Origin: Myxococcus xanthus
GTDB lineage: Bacteria > Myxococcota > Myxococcia > Myxococcales > Myxococcaceae
DNA: 50,597 nucleotides
Reading direction: 5' to 3'
NCBI RefSeq assembly: GCF_013116825.1
Contig: NZ_JABFNS010000058.1
Coordinates: forward strand, 1-50,597
This document shows positions 1 through 7,275 of this stretch, piece after piece. The notes beneath the pieces were generated by a model that had not been told where the DNA came from, did not search any database, and saw nothing but the letters and a program-made list of their open reading frames with translations. The position numbers and the translations under genes are program-made. Numbering within the stretch: position 1 is the stretch's first letter; each line of letters begins with the position of its first letter.

Positions 1-1
1 T

Positions 2-742
2 CCTATCGCCGGCCGCCCCCCGCCCGCCCTCGACCTGGACAATGCCTCATGCCTGACCCATGGCATGGCCCCGGAGCACGTGAAGAGTGCTCTCCAGCAA
101 GGCCAACTCAACTCCGCCTACAGCCGGGAGGGAAAGGCGGGCCGCTATTCGCGGCCGGCGGACAAGAACGGCGGTGGCGCGCTCGCCGTCTACACGCGCG
201 CCGTGGGGACACAGCAGGCCGACTGGCCTTCCAAGGGCTATGGCGTGGGGAGCAATGACAGCAAGGTGCAGCTGATCCTCAGCCCCAATGTGTTGCAGAC
301 CCCCAACCATGGGTGGCGGGCGTCCTCCACGGACAACGGAGGCCTGGTGCCCGGTGCGGCAAAGAAGGACCAGGTCGGCCTCCCTCAAGGGGATCCGCTC
401 AAGCGGACGAAGCAGCTGTGGGGCAAGCAGACCGAGTCGGGCCGTAACGGCGCCTTCAACGAAACCGTGAAAGACACGTCCGTCAAGGAGAACAATGAGC
501 AGCTGCATTGGGAGAAGGTCTCCCTCCAGGGAAACCTCAAGGGAATGGTGGTGACGTCCCAGGCCAGCTTCAACACGCTGATGGGGCTGGAGGGCGCACA
601 GCAGACCGCGGGCGCGGCTGGACGGGGCACCGTCCGATTCGGGAACCAGGACGTCCCCGTCGTCCTCGCCGAGAAGAACTCCTCGCTGCTCTCCACGCTG
701 AAGAGCGCAGGCATCGCTGATGACAACGGACGCGTCCGCTGA
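2..742 (+). CDS. C-terminal part of an unrecognised protein (5'-partial)
   Basis: The frame is open from the first complete codon of the window to a TGA at 740-742, so the gene probably begins upstream. An internal ATG at 65 has no convincing ribosome binding site. About 246 residues are visible. They are hydrophilic, rich in Gly, Asn, Lys and Gln, with no signal peptide or membrane segment, which suggests a soluble domain at the end of a larger protein. I do not recognise the family. An early Tyr-Thr-Arg, a central Ser-Ser-Thr and a later Glu-rich stretch faintly recall the R-S-E pattern of ADP-ribosyltransferase toxins, but the spacing is not convincing and I do not assign that function. 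No partner gene is visible inside the window. Confidence 0.55.
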   Translation, partial: PIAGRPPPALDLDNASCLTHGMAPEHVKSALQQGQLNSAYSREGKAGRYSRPADKNGGGALAVYTRAVGTQQADWPSKGYGVGSNDSKVQLILSPNVLQTPNHGWRASSTDNGGLVPGAAKKDQVGLPQGDPLKRTKQLWGKQTESGRNGAFNETVKDTSVKENNEQLHWEKVSLQGNLKGMVVTSQASFNTLMGLEGAQQTAGAAGRGTVRFGNQDVPVVLAEKNSSLLSTLKSAGIADDNGRVR

Positions 743-1186
743 AGCAAGCGGCGATGGCATGGGGACGCCGCCCACTGCGAGCCCACCGTGACGCCCAAGC
801 TCCCAATCCCAGGCACTTCACGCACCCCGGCGCCCTCGTGACAGCTGAGCGATTTGCTGGGGCTGCGTGAAATGCCGACGATGCCCCGCGGCGACTCCAG
901 AGAACGGGTGGGCGGCGTGCCAAGCGGCTGTCTTCGGGCGTCATCACGGTGCTCGCCGTGGTGCCGAACTCCAGTGTGGGACTGGCCGCGGCCCCGCCTT
1001 CGTCCCCCACTGCCGCGCCTCCGAAGTTGCATCCGAGCGTCTCCGCGACACTGTGGCTGTTGTCGGCGCCCCCGGCCCCGGAGCCCACGCCCTCAGGGAT
1101 TGAGTGCACCCCACCACATCTCAGGTGTCTACGGAGTCGGGGCAGGCTCAGACCTGCAACATTCGCGGCTGAGCGCCACAAGGACA
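743..1186. other. Intergenic stretch without a recognisable gene
   Basis: About 440 bases separate the partial gene at the left edge from the terminator hairpin of the minus-strand lipoprotein gene. Short open frames occur on both strands, but none has a ribosome binding site or a recognisable protein sequence. Confidence 0.4.
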
Positions 1187-1220
1187 CGGCCCGCCCCTCA
1201 CGCAATCGAGGGGCGGGCCG
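1187..1220 (-). terminator. Strong GC hairpin, likely terminator of the DUF4382-like lipoprotein gene
   Basis: A perfect 13-bp inverted repeat (1187-1199 with 1208-1220) encloses an 8-nt loop. It begins 17 nt after the stop codon of the minus-strand lipoprotein gene, where an intrinsic terminator would lie. Only a weak T-containing stretch follows on the minus strand, so it could instead act as an mRNA-stabilising stem. Confidence 0.6.
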
Positions 1221-1237
1221 CTTCCATTCAGTCGGAC

Positions 1238-2002
1238 TCAATCATCTTGATTGTCGTCGCTGTCGTCGTCCTCGTTGCTATCCATGTCGTCGTCGTCGAA
1301 GGCGTCGATGGAGCGGCGAAGATTGTCCTCAATCGTGGAGCGCGCAGACTCATTGCGAGGGTCCAACCGCTGCCCCTCGGCATCGACGAACCAGCCAGTG
1401 GGGTCGATGTTGATGGTGATGTTCGGCTCCTCGCCCTGCTTCACCTCGAAGTGGGCCTCGCGCTCCTGCTCCACGCGGATGCTGGAGACGAAGCTGAAGG
1501 GCTCGCCATCGATGGAGCCGTCGATGATCACGGACGCGCCGAGCTGTGCGAGCTCCTTGAGCGCCGCGTCTTCACCGGCCTCGGTGGTGGACACCTTGCC
1601 GATGTCGAACTCGATTTCATCGAAGATGCCGGGCTCCACATGGAGGTTGCCCACGCGGATGACCCTGCCGTTGAGGTCCTCCTCCGACAGGTCGATGAGG
1701 AACGGGCCAATCTCCTGCTCGGAGTCGTCGTCGCGCGAGTCCGGACGGTCTTCATCCGGTCCACCCTGCTGCCCGTCATCGCTGTCGTCGCCCTCGTGCT
1801 CCAGTTCCAGCTCGCGAACCGAGAGGCGGACACGGTCGATGGTGATGCCGGTGGACGCCTCGAGCTGCTGGGCGACCTTGCCGCGAACGGCTTGGGCCCC
1901 GCTCGATGCGCCCACGCGGGCGCTCAATCCGACCTTGACGGTCTCCTCACTGCCGCACGCCGAGAACAACATGAGGGACGTGAACAAGCCGATGAATCGC
2001 AT
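1238..2002 (-). CDS. DUF4382-like lipoprotein with acidic C-terminal tail
   Basis: The 254-residue product has a lipoprotein signal peptide: after a short hydrophobic run the lipobox Phe-Ser-Ala-Cys gives Cys16. The ATG at 2002 was chosen because an AGGAG lies about 9 nt upstream; the in-frame ATG at 2011 sits on top of that site. The body resembles DUF4382: an early 'ID-x-V-R-L-S-V' beta strand, then 'LIDLS', then a central 'PGIFDEIEFDIG' strand and a later pattern like 'ITINIDPTGWFVD'. DUF4382 proteins are usually exported and of unknown function. The last 20 or so residues are almost all Asp, Glu, Asn and Ser, and another Asp-rich linker lies near residues 70-100; both may bind cations. 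The gene stands alone, with a hairpin terminator just downstream. Confidence 0.75.
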   Translation of the reverse strand: MRFIGLFTSLMLFSACGSEETVKVGLSARVGASSGAQAVRGKVAQQLEASTGITIDRVRLSVRELELEHEGDDSDDGQQGGPDEDRPDSRDDDSEQEIGPFLIDLSEEDLNGRVIRVGNLHVEPGIFDEIEFDIGKVSTTEAGEDAALKELAQLGASVIIDGSIDGEPFSFVSSIRVEQEREAHFEVKQGEEPNITINIDPTGWFVDAEGQRLDPRNESARSTIEDNLRRSIDAFDDDDMDSNEDDDSDDNQDD

Positions 2003-2371
2003 ACCTTTCATCTCCTGGTGTCGAGGGGAGCTGGCGCGCGACGCCTCCGGCCTGGAGCCGCCCGAAAATCCCCGGTCTGAAAAGGAAGGAGCACCGAGGC
2101 TCTTATCGGCCACATCGCGACGCGTCGTGCTCGTGCGAGTGGGGCGAGGAGTGGCCGACAGTCAGCTCGTGACTCCTTCCTTGAAGGCGGGGTACTGACT
2201 GGGAGACATGTCTTGTGTGCGTGCATGGAGAGTGGAGTGCGTCCGGTGGACCGGAGCATCCCGCGTGTGGGCCATGGCGCACGCATGTGGAGCAGGCAAC
2301 CACGTCGTGTACATGTGGGACCTCCACGGAGGGCGAGGGGCGTCTCGTGGTCTGGGCGAGGGGGACATCTC

Positions 2372-2944
2372 GTGACGGAGGAGGAACTCTCCACCTGCAT
2401 CCAGCGGGCGACCCGGGGCGCGCAGGATGCCCACCGGGAGCTGTACCAGCGATTCCATGGGTCCGTGCGTCGCGCCGCGCTGGGTTACTCCGCGCTGGGG
2501 CCCGCGGAAGTGGAGGACGTGGTCCAGGAGACCTTCGTTCGCGCCTTCCGGGAGCTGCCACGGCTCCAGCACCCGCGCGCCTTTGGGAGCTGGCTGGTGA
2601 CGATTGCGCGGCACCATGCGCAGGCGCTCAGTCGGGGCGCGCAGGTCCGAGGTCGCGCGGTGGAGGACTTGGCGCTGGAGCTGGAGACGACGACGCCCGC
2701 GCAGCCTCCGTTCCTGGAGCTGGAGCGGCGCGTGGCGGTGGTGCGCGAGCTCATCGAGGCGCTGCCGGAAGGGCCAGAGAAGGAGACGGTGCGTCTCTTC
2801 TATCTGGAGGGGGAACTGAGCGCGCGGGAGATCGCCGAGCGCCTGGGGTTGGGCAAGAGCGCGGTGACGATGCGCCTGGAGCGCTTTCGCGCGCGGGTGA
2901 AGCGTGAGTTGCTGGCGCGGCTGTTGGCCGCGGGAGTGGGATGA
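2372..2944 (+). CDS. ECF-type RNA polymerase sigma factor (sigma-70 family)
   Basis: The 190-residue protein has the two-domain ECF layout. Region 2 (about residues 15-80) carries the 'VEDVVQETFVRAF' helix that binds core polymerase and the -10 element. Region 4 (about 130-185) carries the helix-turn-helix 'SAREIAERLGLGKSAVTMRL'. The GTG at 2372 was chosen because a purine-rich GAGGGGG lies about 7 nt upstream and the product then starts just before region 2; the open frame extends to 2213, but those residues are Arg/Pro-rich and not sigma-like. Three bases separate it from a zinc-finger anti-sigma candidate, and two exported proteins follow in the same transcript. This is the usual arrangement for a sigma factor controlling its own envelope-related operon. 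Confidence 0.9.
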   Translation: MTEEELSTCIQRATRGAQDAHRELYQRFHGSVRRAALGYSALGPAEVEDVVQETFVRAFRELPRLQHPRAFGSWLVTIARHHAQALSRGAQVRGRAVEDLALELETTTPAQPPFLELERRVAVVRELIEALPEGPEKETVRLFYLEGELSAREIAERLGLGKSAVTMRLERFRARVKRELLARLLAAGVG

Positions 2945-2947
2945 GCC

Positions 2948-3727
2948 ATGAGCGACGCGGGCAGACACCTGGATGCGCGCAACCTGCGGGCCCTGCAAGA
3001 CAAGTCACCCGACGAGGTGGCGTACTTCGCCGACCACCTGTCGAGGCCCTGCGAGGTGTGCGAGGCGTTCCTCGAGGGGGCGGACGCGGAGCCCGCGTTC
3101 GGCTTGGACGCGCTGGCGGATGAGGCACTCGGGGCGCTCACGCCCGCGCGCGAGGACGCGCTGGGCTGGGCACGGCTGCGCCGTCGCTTGTTCGCCCCCC
3201 GCCGCGTGTGGTTCTCCGGTGCCGTGGCCGTGGCCGTCGCGGCCGTGGTCACCCTCGCGGTTCACCCGGAGCTGCTGACGGGTTCGCGCGCTGGACCGTC
3301 GCAGCGACTGAAGGGAGGCGCGGTGATGTCGCTGGAGCTGACAGCGGTCGCGCAACTGCCGGATGGGAGCCTGCGCGCGGTGACGGAGGACGCCGTGCTC
3401 CCCTCGGGCGCGGTGGTGCTCGTGCGCTACCGCTCCAGCGAGGTCGCCGACGCGCTGCTCGCGTTGGAGTCTCCAGACGGGCCCGCGCAGATGCTGGGCG
3501 GATATACCCTGCAGGTGGGCACGCACGACCTCAGCGAAGAGGGCGAGCTGGCGGGCGTCTCCTTGGAAGGTGAGCAGGGGCCCAGGGCGCTGGTGCTGGC
3601 CGCGTGGCCACGTGGCCCTTCCTCCGAGGCCGCGCGGAGCGCGGCGCTGGCCCAGCGGCAGGTGCCCGAGGAAGCGACCCAGGCCCGGCTCCGGTTGCGT
3701 GTGGAGCCGGGGTATGTTGTCCCCTGA
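2948..3727 (+). CDS. Putative membrane anti-sigma factor
   Basis: The 259-residue protein is encoded 3 nt after the ECF sigma gene. Its N-terminal region has a His30-x4-Cys35-x2-Cys38 arrangement, close to the His-x3-Cys-x2-Cys zinc site of ZAS anti-sigma factors but with one extra residue. One hydrophobic segment (about residues 88-105) follows, so the N-terminus should be cytoplasmic and the remaining 150 residues periplasmic. The periplasmic part looks beta-rich and is not a family I recognise. Position, topology and the Cys pair support regulation of the adjacent sigma factor, but this is inferred, not shown. The last 14 bases overlap the next gene, which suggests translational coupling. 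Confidence 0.7.
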   Translation: MSDAGRHLDARNLRALQDKSPDEVAYFADHLSRPCEVCEAFLEGADAEPAFGLDALADEALGALTPAREDALGWARLRRRLFAPRRVWFSGAVAVAVAAVVTLAVHPELLTGSRAGPSQRLKGGAVMSLELTAVAQLPDGSLRAVTEDAVLPSGAVVLVRYRSSEVADALLALESPDGPAQMLGGYTLQVGTHDLSEEGELAGVSLEGEQGPRALVLAAWPRGPSSEAARSAALAQRQVPEEATQARLRLRVEPGYVVP

Positions 3728-5402
3728 GCGTGTGCGCGTGAACCGTCCTGGCCTCCACGTCGTCCTGTGGCTCGCCCTCCTGTCGCTCTCCGCCTGTGCT
3801 TCCGTCAGCACGGGGGAGAAGGGGCGGGCGGTGCGAGTCCGCCTGGACCTGGCGGAGCTCGCGTCGGCGCACGAGGGGGAGCGACACGCGCTTCTCATCG
3901 GCGTCAACCACTACGATGACGAGTCCTGGAACGACCTGCGTTACCCGGGGAAGGACGCGGAGGACCTGGGGCGCGCGTTGGCGGACCCGAGTCGCGGGGG
4001 CTTCCACTCGGTGACGGTGCTGAGCCGCCCCGAACAGACCACGCGCGCGGCGGTGCTGGAGGCGCTGCGGGCCCTGGCGGCGCGTCCCTGGCGGCCGAAG
4101 GATGTGGTGGTTGTCTATGTCTCGGGCCACGGCACGCTCGCGCGCGACGCGCGGGGAGACCTCCAGCGCTACCTGGTGATGCGTGACACCCGCTTCCGGG
4201 ACGTGCAGGGCACGGGCTTGGAGATGGCGGCACTGGAGCGGGAGTTGGAGCGGCTGGCCTCGCGCAGGCGGGTGCTGGTGCTGGCCACGTGTCACAGCGG
4301 GACGGGCAAGTCGTTGCTGCCCCCGGCGGTGCTCGACGAACTGGAGCGCACCAAGGCCGCGTTCGTTCCGCGTCCGCTCGAGGAGGACAGTCGCGCCTCG
4401 CTCGTCCTGTCCGCCAGTGATTGGGGCGAGGCGGCGCGCGAGGACGACGCGCTCGCCAACGACATCTACACGCACTTCTTCATCCAGGCGCTCGACGGCA
4501 GTGGAGACCGCAACCGGGATGGCGCGGTGAGCGCCACCGAGGCGCACGACTGGGCGCGCCGCCACACGTGGACCTATACCCAGGGCCGCCAGCGCCCGAG
4601 CGCGCGGATGATGGAAGTGGGCGCGGACCCGGTGCTGCTCTCCGGCACGCTGAAGCGGCCTGGACAGCCGGAGGTCTTCTCCTACAGCCCGCGACTGGAG
4701 GGCTTCACCCTCAAGGTGGATGGCGTGGACGCGGGCGAACTCCCCGGCGGCGTGGCGCTCCCCGAGGGTAGGCGCAAGCTGGGGCTGCACAAGGGCGGCG
4801 AGCTGCTGTGGGAGGACACCGTGGCGCTCCATCTTGGTGAGCGGCGCGCGCTCGACTCGCTGCTGCGCGAGCTGGCGGAGGGCCACCGCCGCACCGCCTC
4901 CCTGGAGGTGGGCGCGCTGGGATTCCTCGATGGGCGCAGCCGCCGCGAGGTGCTGCCTCCCACGGTGATGGCGGGAGCGGGCCTGCGGCTGCGCGGTGTG
5001 CTGCTGGAGCAGCGGCTGGATGTCGGGGTGGATCTGGCGGTGGGAGCGGGGCGTCAGTCACTCAGGCTCGACATGGGGGGCACGGTGCCGGTGCGCCACC
5101 GCGCGGTGATGCTGGGTGTGACGGTGGGGCCTTCGTGGGAGTGGGGCCGGCTGGGGGTGTCCACGGGACCACGTGTGGCCGCTTTGTGGCTGGAGCGCTC
5201 CTTCCAGTTGGACCTGTTGAGCCAGGACGAGCGCTACCTCACGGTGTGGCCTGGCTGGATGGGGGGAGTGTCATGGCGCGTCGGAGCCCGGCTGGTGCTG
5301 GAGGCGAAGGGGCAGTTGCTCTGGGCCTATGTCCCGGTGGACGGCCGCACCCGCGCGGTGGGCTTCGGTGGCCTGTTGCTGAGTGGAGGGTACCGCTTCT
5401 GA
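3714..5402 (+). CDS. Caspase-family lipoprotein with PEGA-like segment and C-terminal beta-barrel
   Basis: The 562-residue product begins with a lipoprotein signal ending in Leu-Ser-Ala-Cys (Cys28). Residues about 55-310 form a caspase/metacaspase-type (peptidase C14, clan CD) domain: the His is in 'VSGHGT' (His139) and the Cys in 'LATCHSG' (Cys193), both following hydrophobic strands as expected. Near residues 265-276 there is an EF-hand-like loop with the D-x-N-x-D-G-x-V-S-x-x-E pattern. Residues about 322-377 resemble a PEGA beta domain. The last 165 residues alternate hydrophobic and polar positions and end in Gly-Gly-Tyr-Arg-Phe, as in outer-membrane barrels. The ATG at 3714 overlaps the previous gene by 14 bp; GTG codons at 3732 and 3738 are alternatives. 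Expected location is the outer membrane; the substrate is unknown. Confidence 0.85.
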   Translation: MLSPERVRVNRPGLHVVLWLALLSLSACASVSTGEKGRAVRVRLDLAELASAHEGERHALLIGVNHYDDESWNDLRYPGKDAEDLGRALADPSRGGFHSVTVLSRPEQTTRAAVLEALRALAARPWRPKDVVVVYVSGHGTLARDARGDLQRYLVMRDTRFRDVQGTGLEMAALERELERLASRRRVLVLATCHSGTGKSLLPPAVLDELERTKAAFVPRPLEEDSRASLVLSASDWGEAAREDDALANDIYTHFFIQALDGSGDRNRDGAVSATEAHDWARRHTWTYTQGRQRPSARMMEVGADPVLLSGTLKRPGQPEVFSYSPRLEGFTLKVDGVDAGELPGGVALPEGRRKLGLHKGGELLWEDTVALHLGERRALDSLLRELAEGHRRTASLEVGALGFLDGRSRREVLPPTVMAGAGLRLRGVLLEQRLDVGVDLAVGAGRQSLRLDMGGTVPVRHRAVMLGVTVGPSWEWGRLGVSTGPRVAALWLERSFQLDLLSQDERYLTVWPGWMGGVSWRVGARLVLEAKGQLLWAYVPVDGRTRAVGFGGLLLSGGYRF

Positions 5403-6010
5403 TGCGTGCGTCGAGACATCCGTCGTTCCTGGCATTGGCGGCGCTGGTCGGCGCGGGAGCCTGTGGCGGCTTCAACAACGGGCCGTTGCAGGCGGGCACC
5501 GTGCGCGGGCGAATCCTCGGCGTTGAGTCCGACGTGGCGGTGGTGAGCGTGTTCGGTAGGCCCGACCTTCGCGCGAGCGTGTCCCCGGACGGGCGCTTCG
5601 AATTGAGGGACGTCCCCGCCACCTCCGTGGAGTTGTTCCTGGTGGCATCGCGAACTCGGGCTGCCCGCACGAAGGTGCTGGCACAGGGAGCTCGCATCAT
5701 CGACGTGGGCACTATCGACGCGCCCCTGGGAGGCTTCATCACCGTGCGCGTGCGAGACAGCCAGGGCAACATGCCGCCACGCGCCACGGTGGAGGTGGAC
5801 GAAACCGTGTTCGATGACCTGGAGGTGGACGCATCGAGCGGCGAGGTGCGCATCGGTCCTTTGCCTGCGGGCTGCTACACGCTGGAGGTCGAGGGTGACG
5901 AGTACGACGAGACGGACGAAGACGTCTGCGTCCACGAAGGGGAGGAGCTGGTGCACGAGGTCGTCTTGGGCAACGATGACCCCGGAGGAGATGACGACGG
6001 CGGGGACTAG
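5402..6010 (+). CDS. Lipoprotein with carboxypeptidase-regulatory-like beta-sandwich
   Basis: The ATG overlaps the stop codon of the caspase gene (TGATG), so the two are translationally coupled. The 202-residue product has a lipoprotein signal with Ala-Gly-Ala-Cys (Cys21). The mature part begins with a strand such as 'GTVRGRILGV' and contains 'SPDGRFELRDVPA', the typical look of carboxypeptidase-regulatory-like or transthyretin-like beta-sandwich domains. A second, similar module near residues 115-180 has 'GPLPAGCYTLEVEGDEY'. The C-terminus is Asp/Gly-rich. This is probably a surface or periplasmic accessory of the same operon. No enzymatic motif is seen. An IS relic begins right at its stop codon, so the original C-terminus may have been slightly altered. 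Confidence 0.75.
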   Translation: MRASRHPSFLALAALVGAGACGGFNNGPLQAGTVRGRILGVESDVAVVSVFGRPDLRASVSPDGRFELRDVPATSVELFLVASRTRAARTKVLAQGARIIDVGTIDAPLGGFITVRVRDSQGNMPPRATVEVDETVFDDLEVDASSGEVRIGPLPAGCYTLEVEGDEYDETDEDVCVHEGEELVHEVVLGNDDPGGDDDGGD

Positions 6011-6400
6011 AGGTGACCTCGGAGTTGCCTCAAGAGGATGAGGATGCAGCCGATGTGGAGGCAACCGAGGACGTTCTCCACCTTCACCTCGTAGCGGGTG
6101 ACGAGACGACGGGCGCTCTAGAGCCGGGCGAAAAGCCGCTCCCCCCTCCAGCCGCGGCGATATCGCCGCAGCTCACGTACATCCTGAGCCTTCGCCTTGC
6201 GCCCTCGACGGTGCGGGGCAATCAGCTCCACTCCCCGCTGGTGCAACAATCGCTCGTCCAGCTTGGCTGGCGTCGTAGGTCTTCCCAACGCAAGGCCCCC
6301 TCTTTTCGCCGAGGCGAAGAACGCGTCGAAGCCTCCGCGCTCCTTGAGGTCGAGAGCGAGCCAATCTGGCCGCCGACGCGTGTGCTGCCCCCACGTCAAC
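6007..6400 (-). pseudogene. Degraded IS5-type transposase (C-terminal relic)
   Basis: Minus-strand frames contain the C-terminal part of an IS5-family DDE transposase broken over two frames. One frame carries a 'GKTYDA' block (near 6269-6283), equivalent to the usual 'DKAYDA'. After a frameshift the adjacent frame continues with '[21 protein letters not shown]' and '[16 protein letters not shown]'. A TAG then replaces what is normally a Gln codon, followed by 'RRLVTRYEVKVENVLGCLHIGCILILLRQL', read here as separate conserved blocks. The catalytic N-terminal half is missing. The relic ends with a TAG sharing bases with the stop of the plus-strand lipoprotein gene. It lies immediately after atpG and cannot encode an active transposase. 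Confidence 0.8.
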
Positions 6401-6411
6401 CGCCCTGCGAG

Positions 6412-7275
6412 TCAGAGACCGAACCTTGGAGAGGCCCACCTCTGCTCATGCGCCATGGCTTCATGGCGGGCCCTTACTCCCACAGCAACTTCCAAGACTT
6501 CCTGCGTGCTGGCTTCTCGACGAGCCGCCGCGAGTTGCCGCCGAAGTCTGCAGGTCCGCTCTTCCAGCCATTTCTCCGCAGACTGAGTCGCGATGAGGCG
6601 CGCTCCATGCTCCGACGCGATCGCATCAAGCAACACATCATAAAGCGCGATGTAGAGAAACTCTCGAATCGCCGCAAAGGAGAACACCCCGGACTGAACA
6701 TAGCGGGTCCCTGGCCACGCATCGGCGCGCGCTACTTCAAGAGGTAGCAGACGCACACTCTCCGGGCTCACACTCCCCACGCCGGCAAAGCGGCTTGAAA
6801 CAACATCAAAACTCAAAAGCCGATTTTCGGCATAACTCCCAAGGATTTCCTCAGCCAATTGCAGCAACAAGCCCGGAATACCAGCCACGCTGGTCGGCAT
6901 TCCATAGTCGCGAAGCACAGCGACCCCTCTGCGCCGCAACAAAGCCGCAGCACGATGTCCAACACAGAGAGTGGGCCCACCCCCGAGCAAGGCGCGGCGC
7001 GCCGCCCCCTCCGAGACGACCTGAGAGTTGTAGCTTCCACAAAAGCCCAACTCGGCTCCGATAACGAGCAACCCTGCCCCCTCCACTCCACGCGCGAAAA
7101 CCGCTCCCGACCACTGGAGCATGCGTTCGACTCCACTCCGGTAGGTTCGAGCCGCCTCGACCGACATCCGCGCTGCGCGCAAATGATGGGCGGAGAGGCT
7201 TTTCATCGCGCCCACGGCCTCGCCTAGCGCATCAAGAGAGTGGAGCCTCCGCCGCCCCTCAATGTCACTCCTCAT
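6412..7275 (-). CDS. atpG: N-ATPase subunit gamma
   Basis: The 287-residue product is the central-stalk gamma subunit. The N-terminal helix has the pattern 'LHSLDALGEAVGAMKSLSAHHLR' in place of the usual 'I-x-T-x-K-I-T-x-A-M'. The strand 'GLLVIGAELGFCGSYN' matches the hallmark 'SDRGLCGGYN' region, with divergence. The C-terminal helix carries 'EERTCRLRRQLAAARREASTQEVLEV'. The ATG at 7275 overlaps the atpA stop by 4 bp (ATGA), fixing the start. It is the last gene of the nine-gene operon, as in known N-ATPase operons. About 15 residues extend beyond the usual end of the family, next to an IS relic, which may be where the tail came from. Confidence 0.88.
   Translation of the reverse strand: MRSDIEGRRRLHSLDALGEAVGAMKSLSAHHLRAARMSVEAARTYRSGVERMLQWSGAVFARGVEGAGLLVIGAELGFCGSYNSQVVSEGAARRALLGGGPTLCVGHRAAALLRRRGVAVLRDYGMPTSVAGIPGLLLQLAEEILGSYAENRLLSFDVVSSRFAGVGSVSPESVRLLPLEVARADAWPGTRYVQSGVFSFAAIREFLYIALYDVLLDAIASEHGARLIATQSAEKWLEERTCRLRRQLAAARREASTQEVLEVAVGVRARHEAMAHEQRWASPRFGL

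Noticed and set aside
2..742. ADP-ribosyltransferase toxin domain in the first gene
   Set aside because: Only loose resemblance to the R-S-E motif order; spacing and context are not convincing without the upstream part.
854..2080. 408-codon plus-strand frame
   Set aside because: Antisense to the DUF4382-like lipoprotein gene, which has a proper signal peptide, ribosome binding site and terminator.
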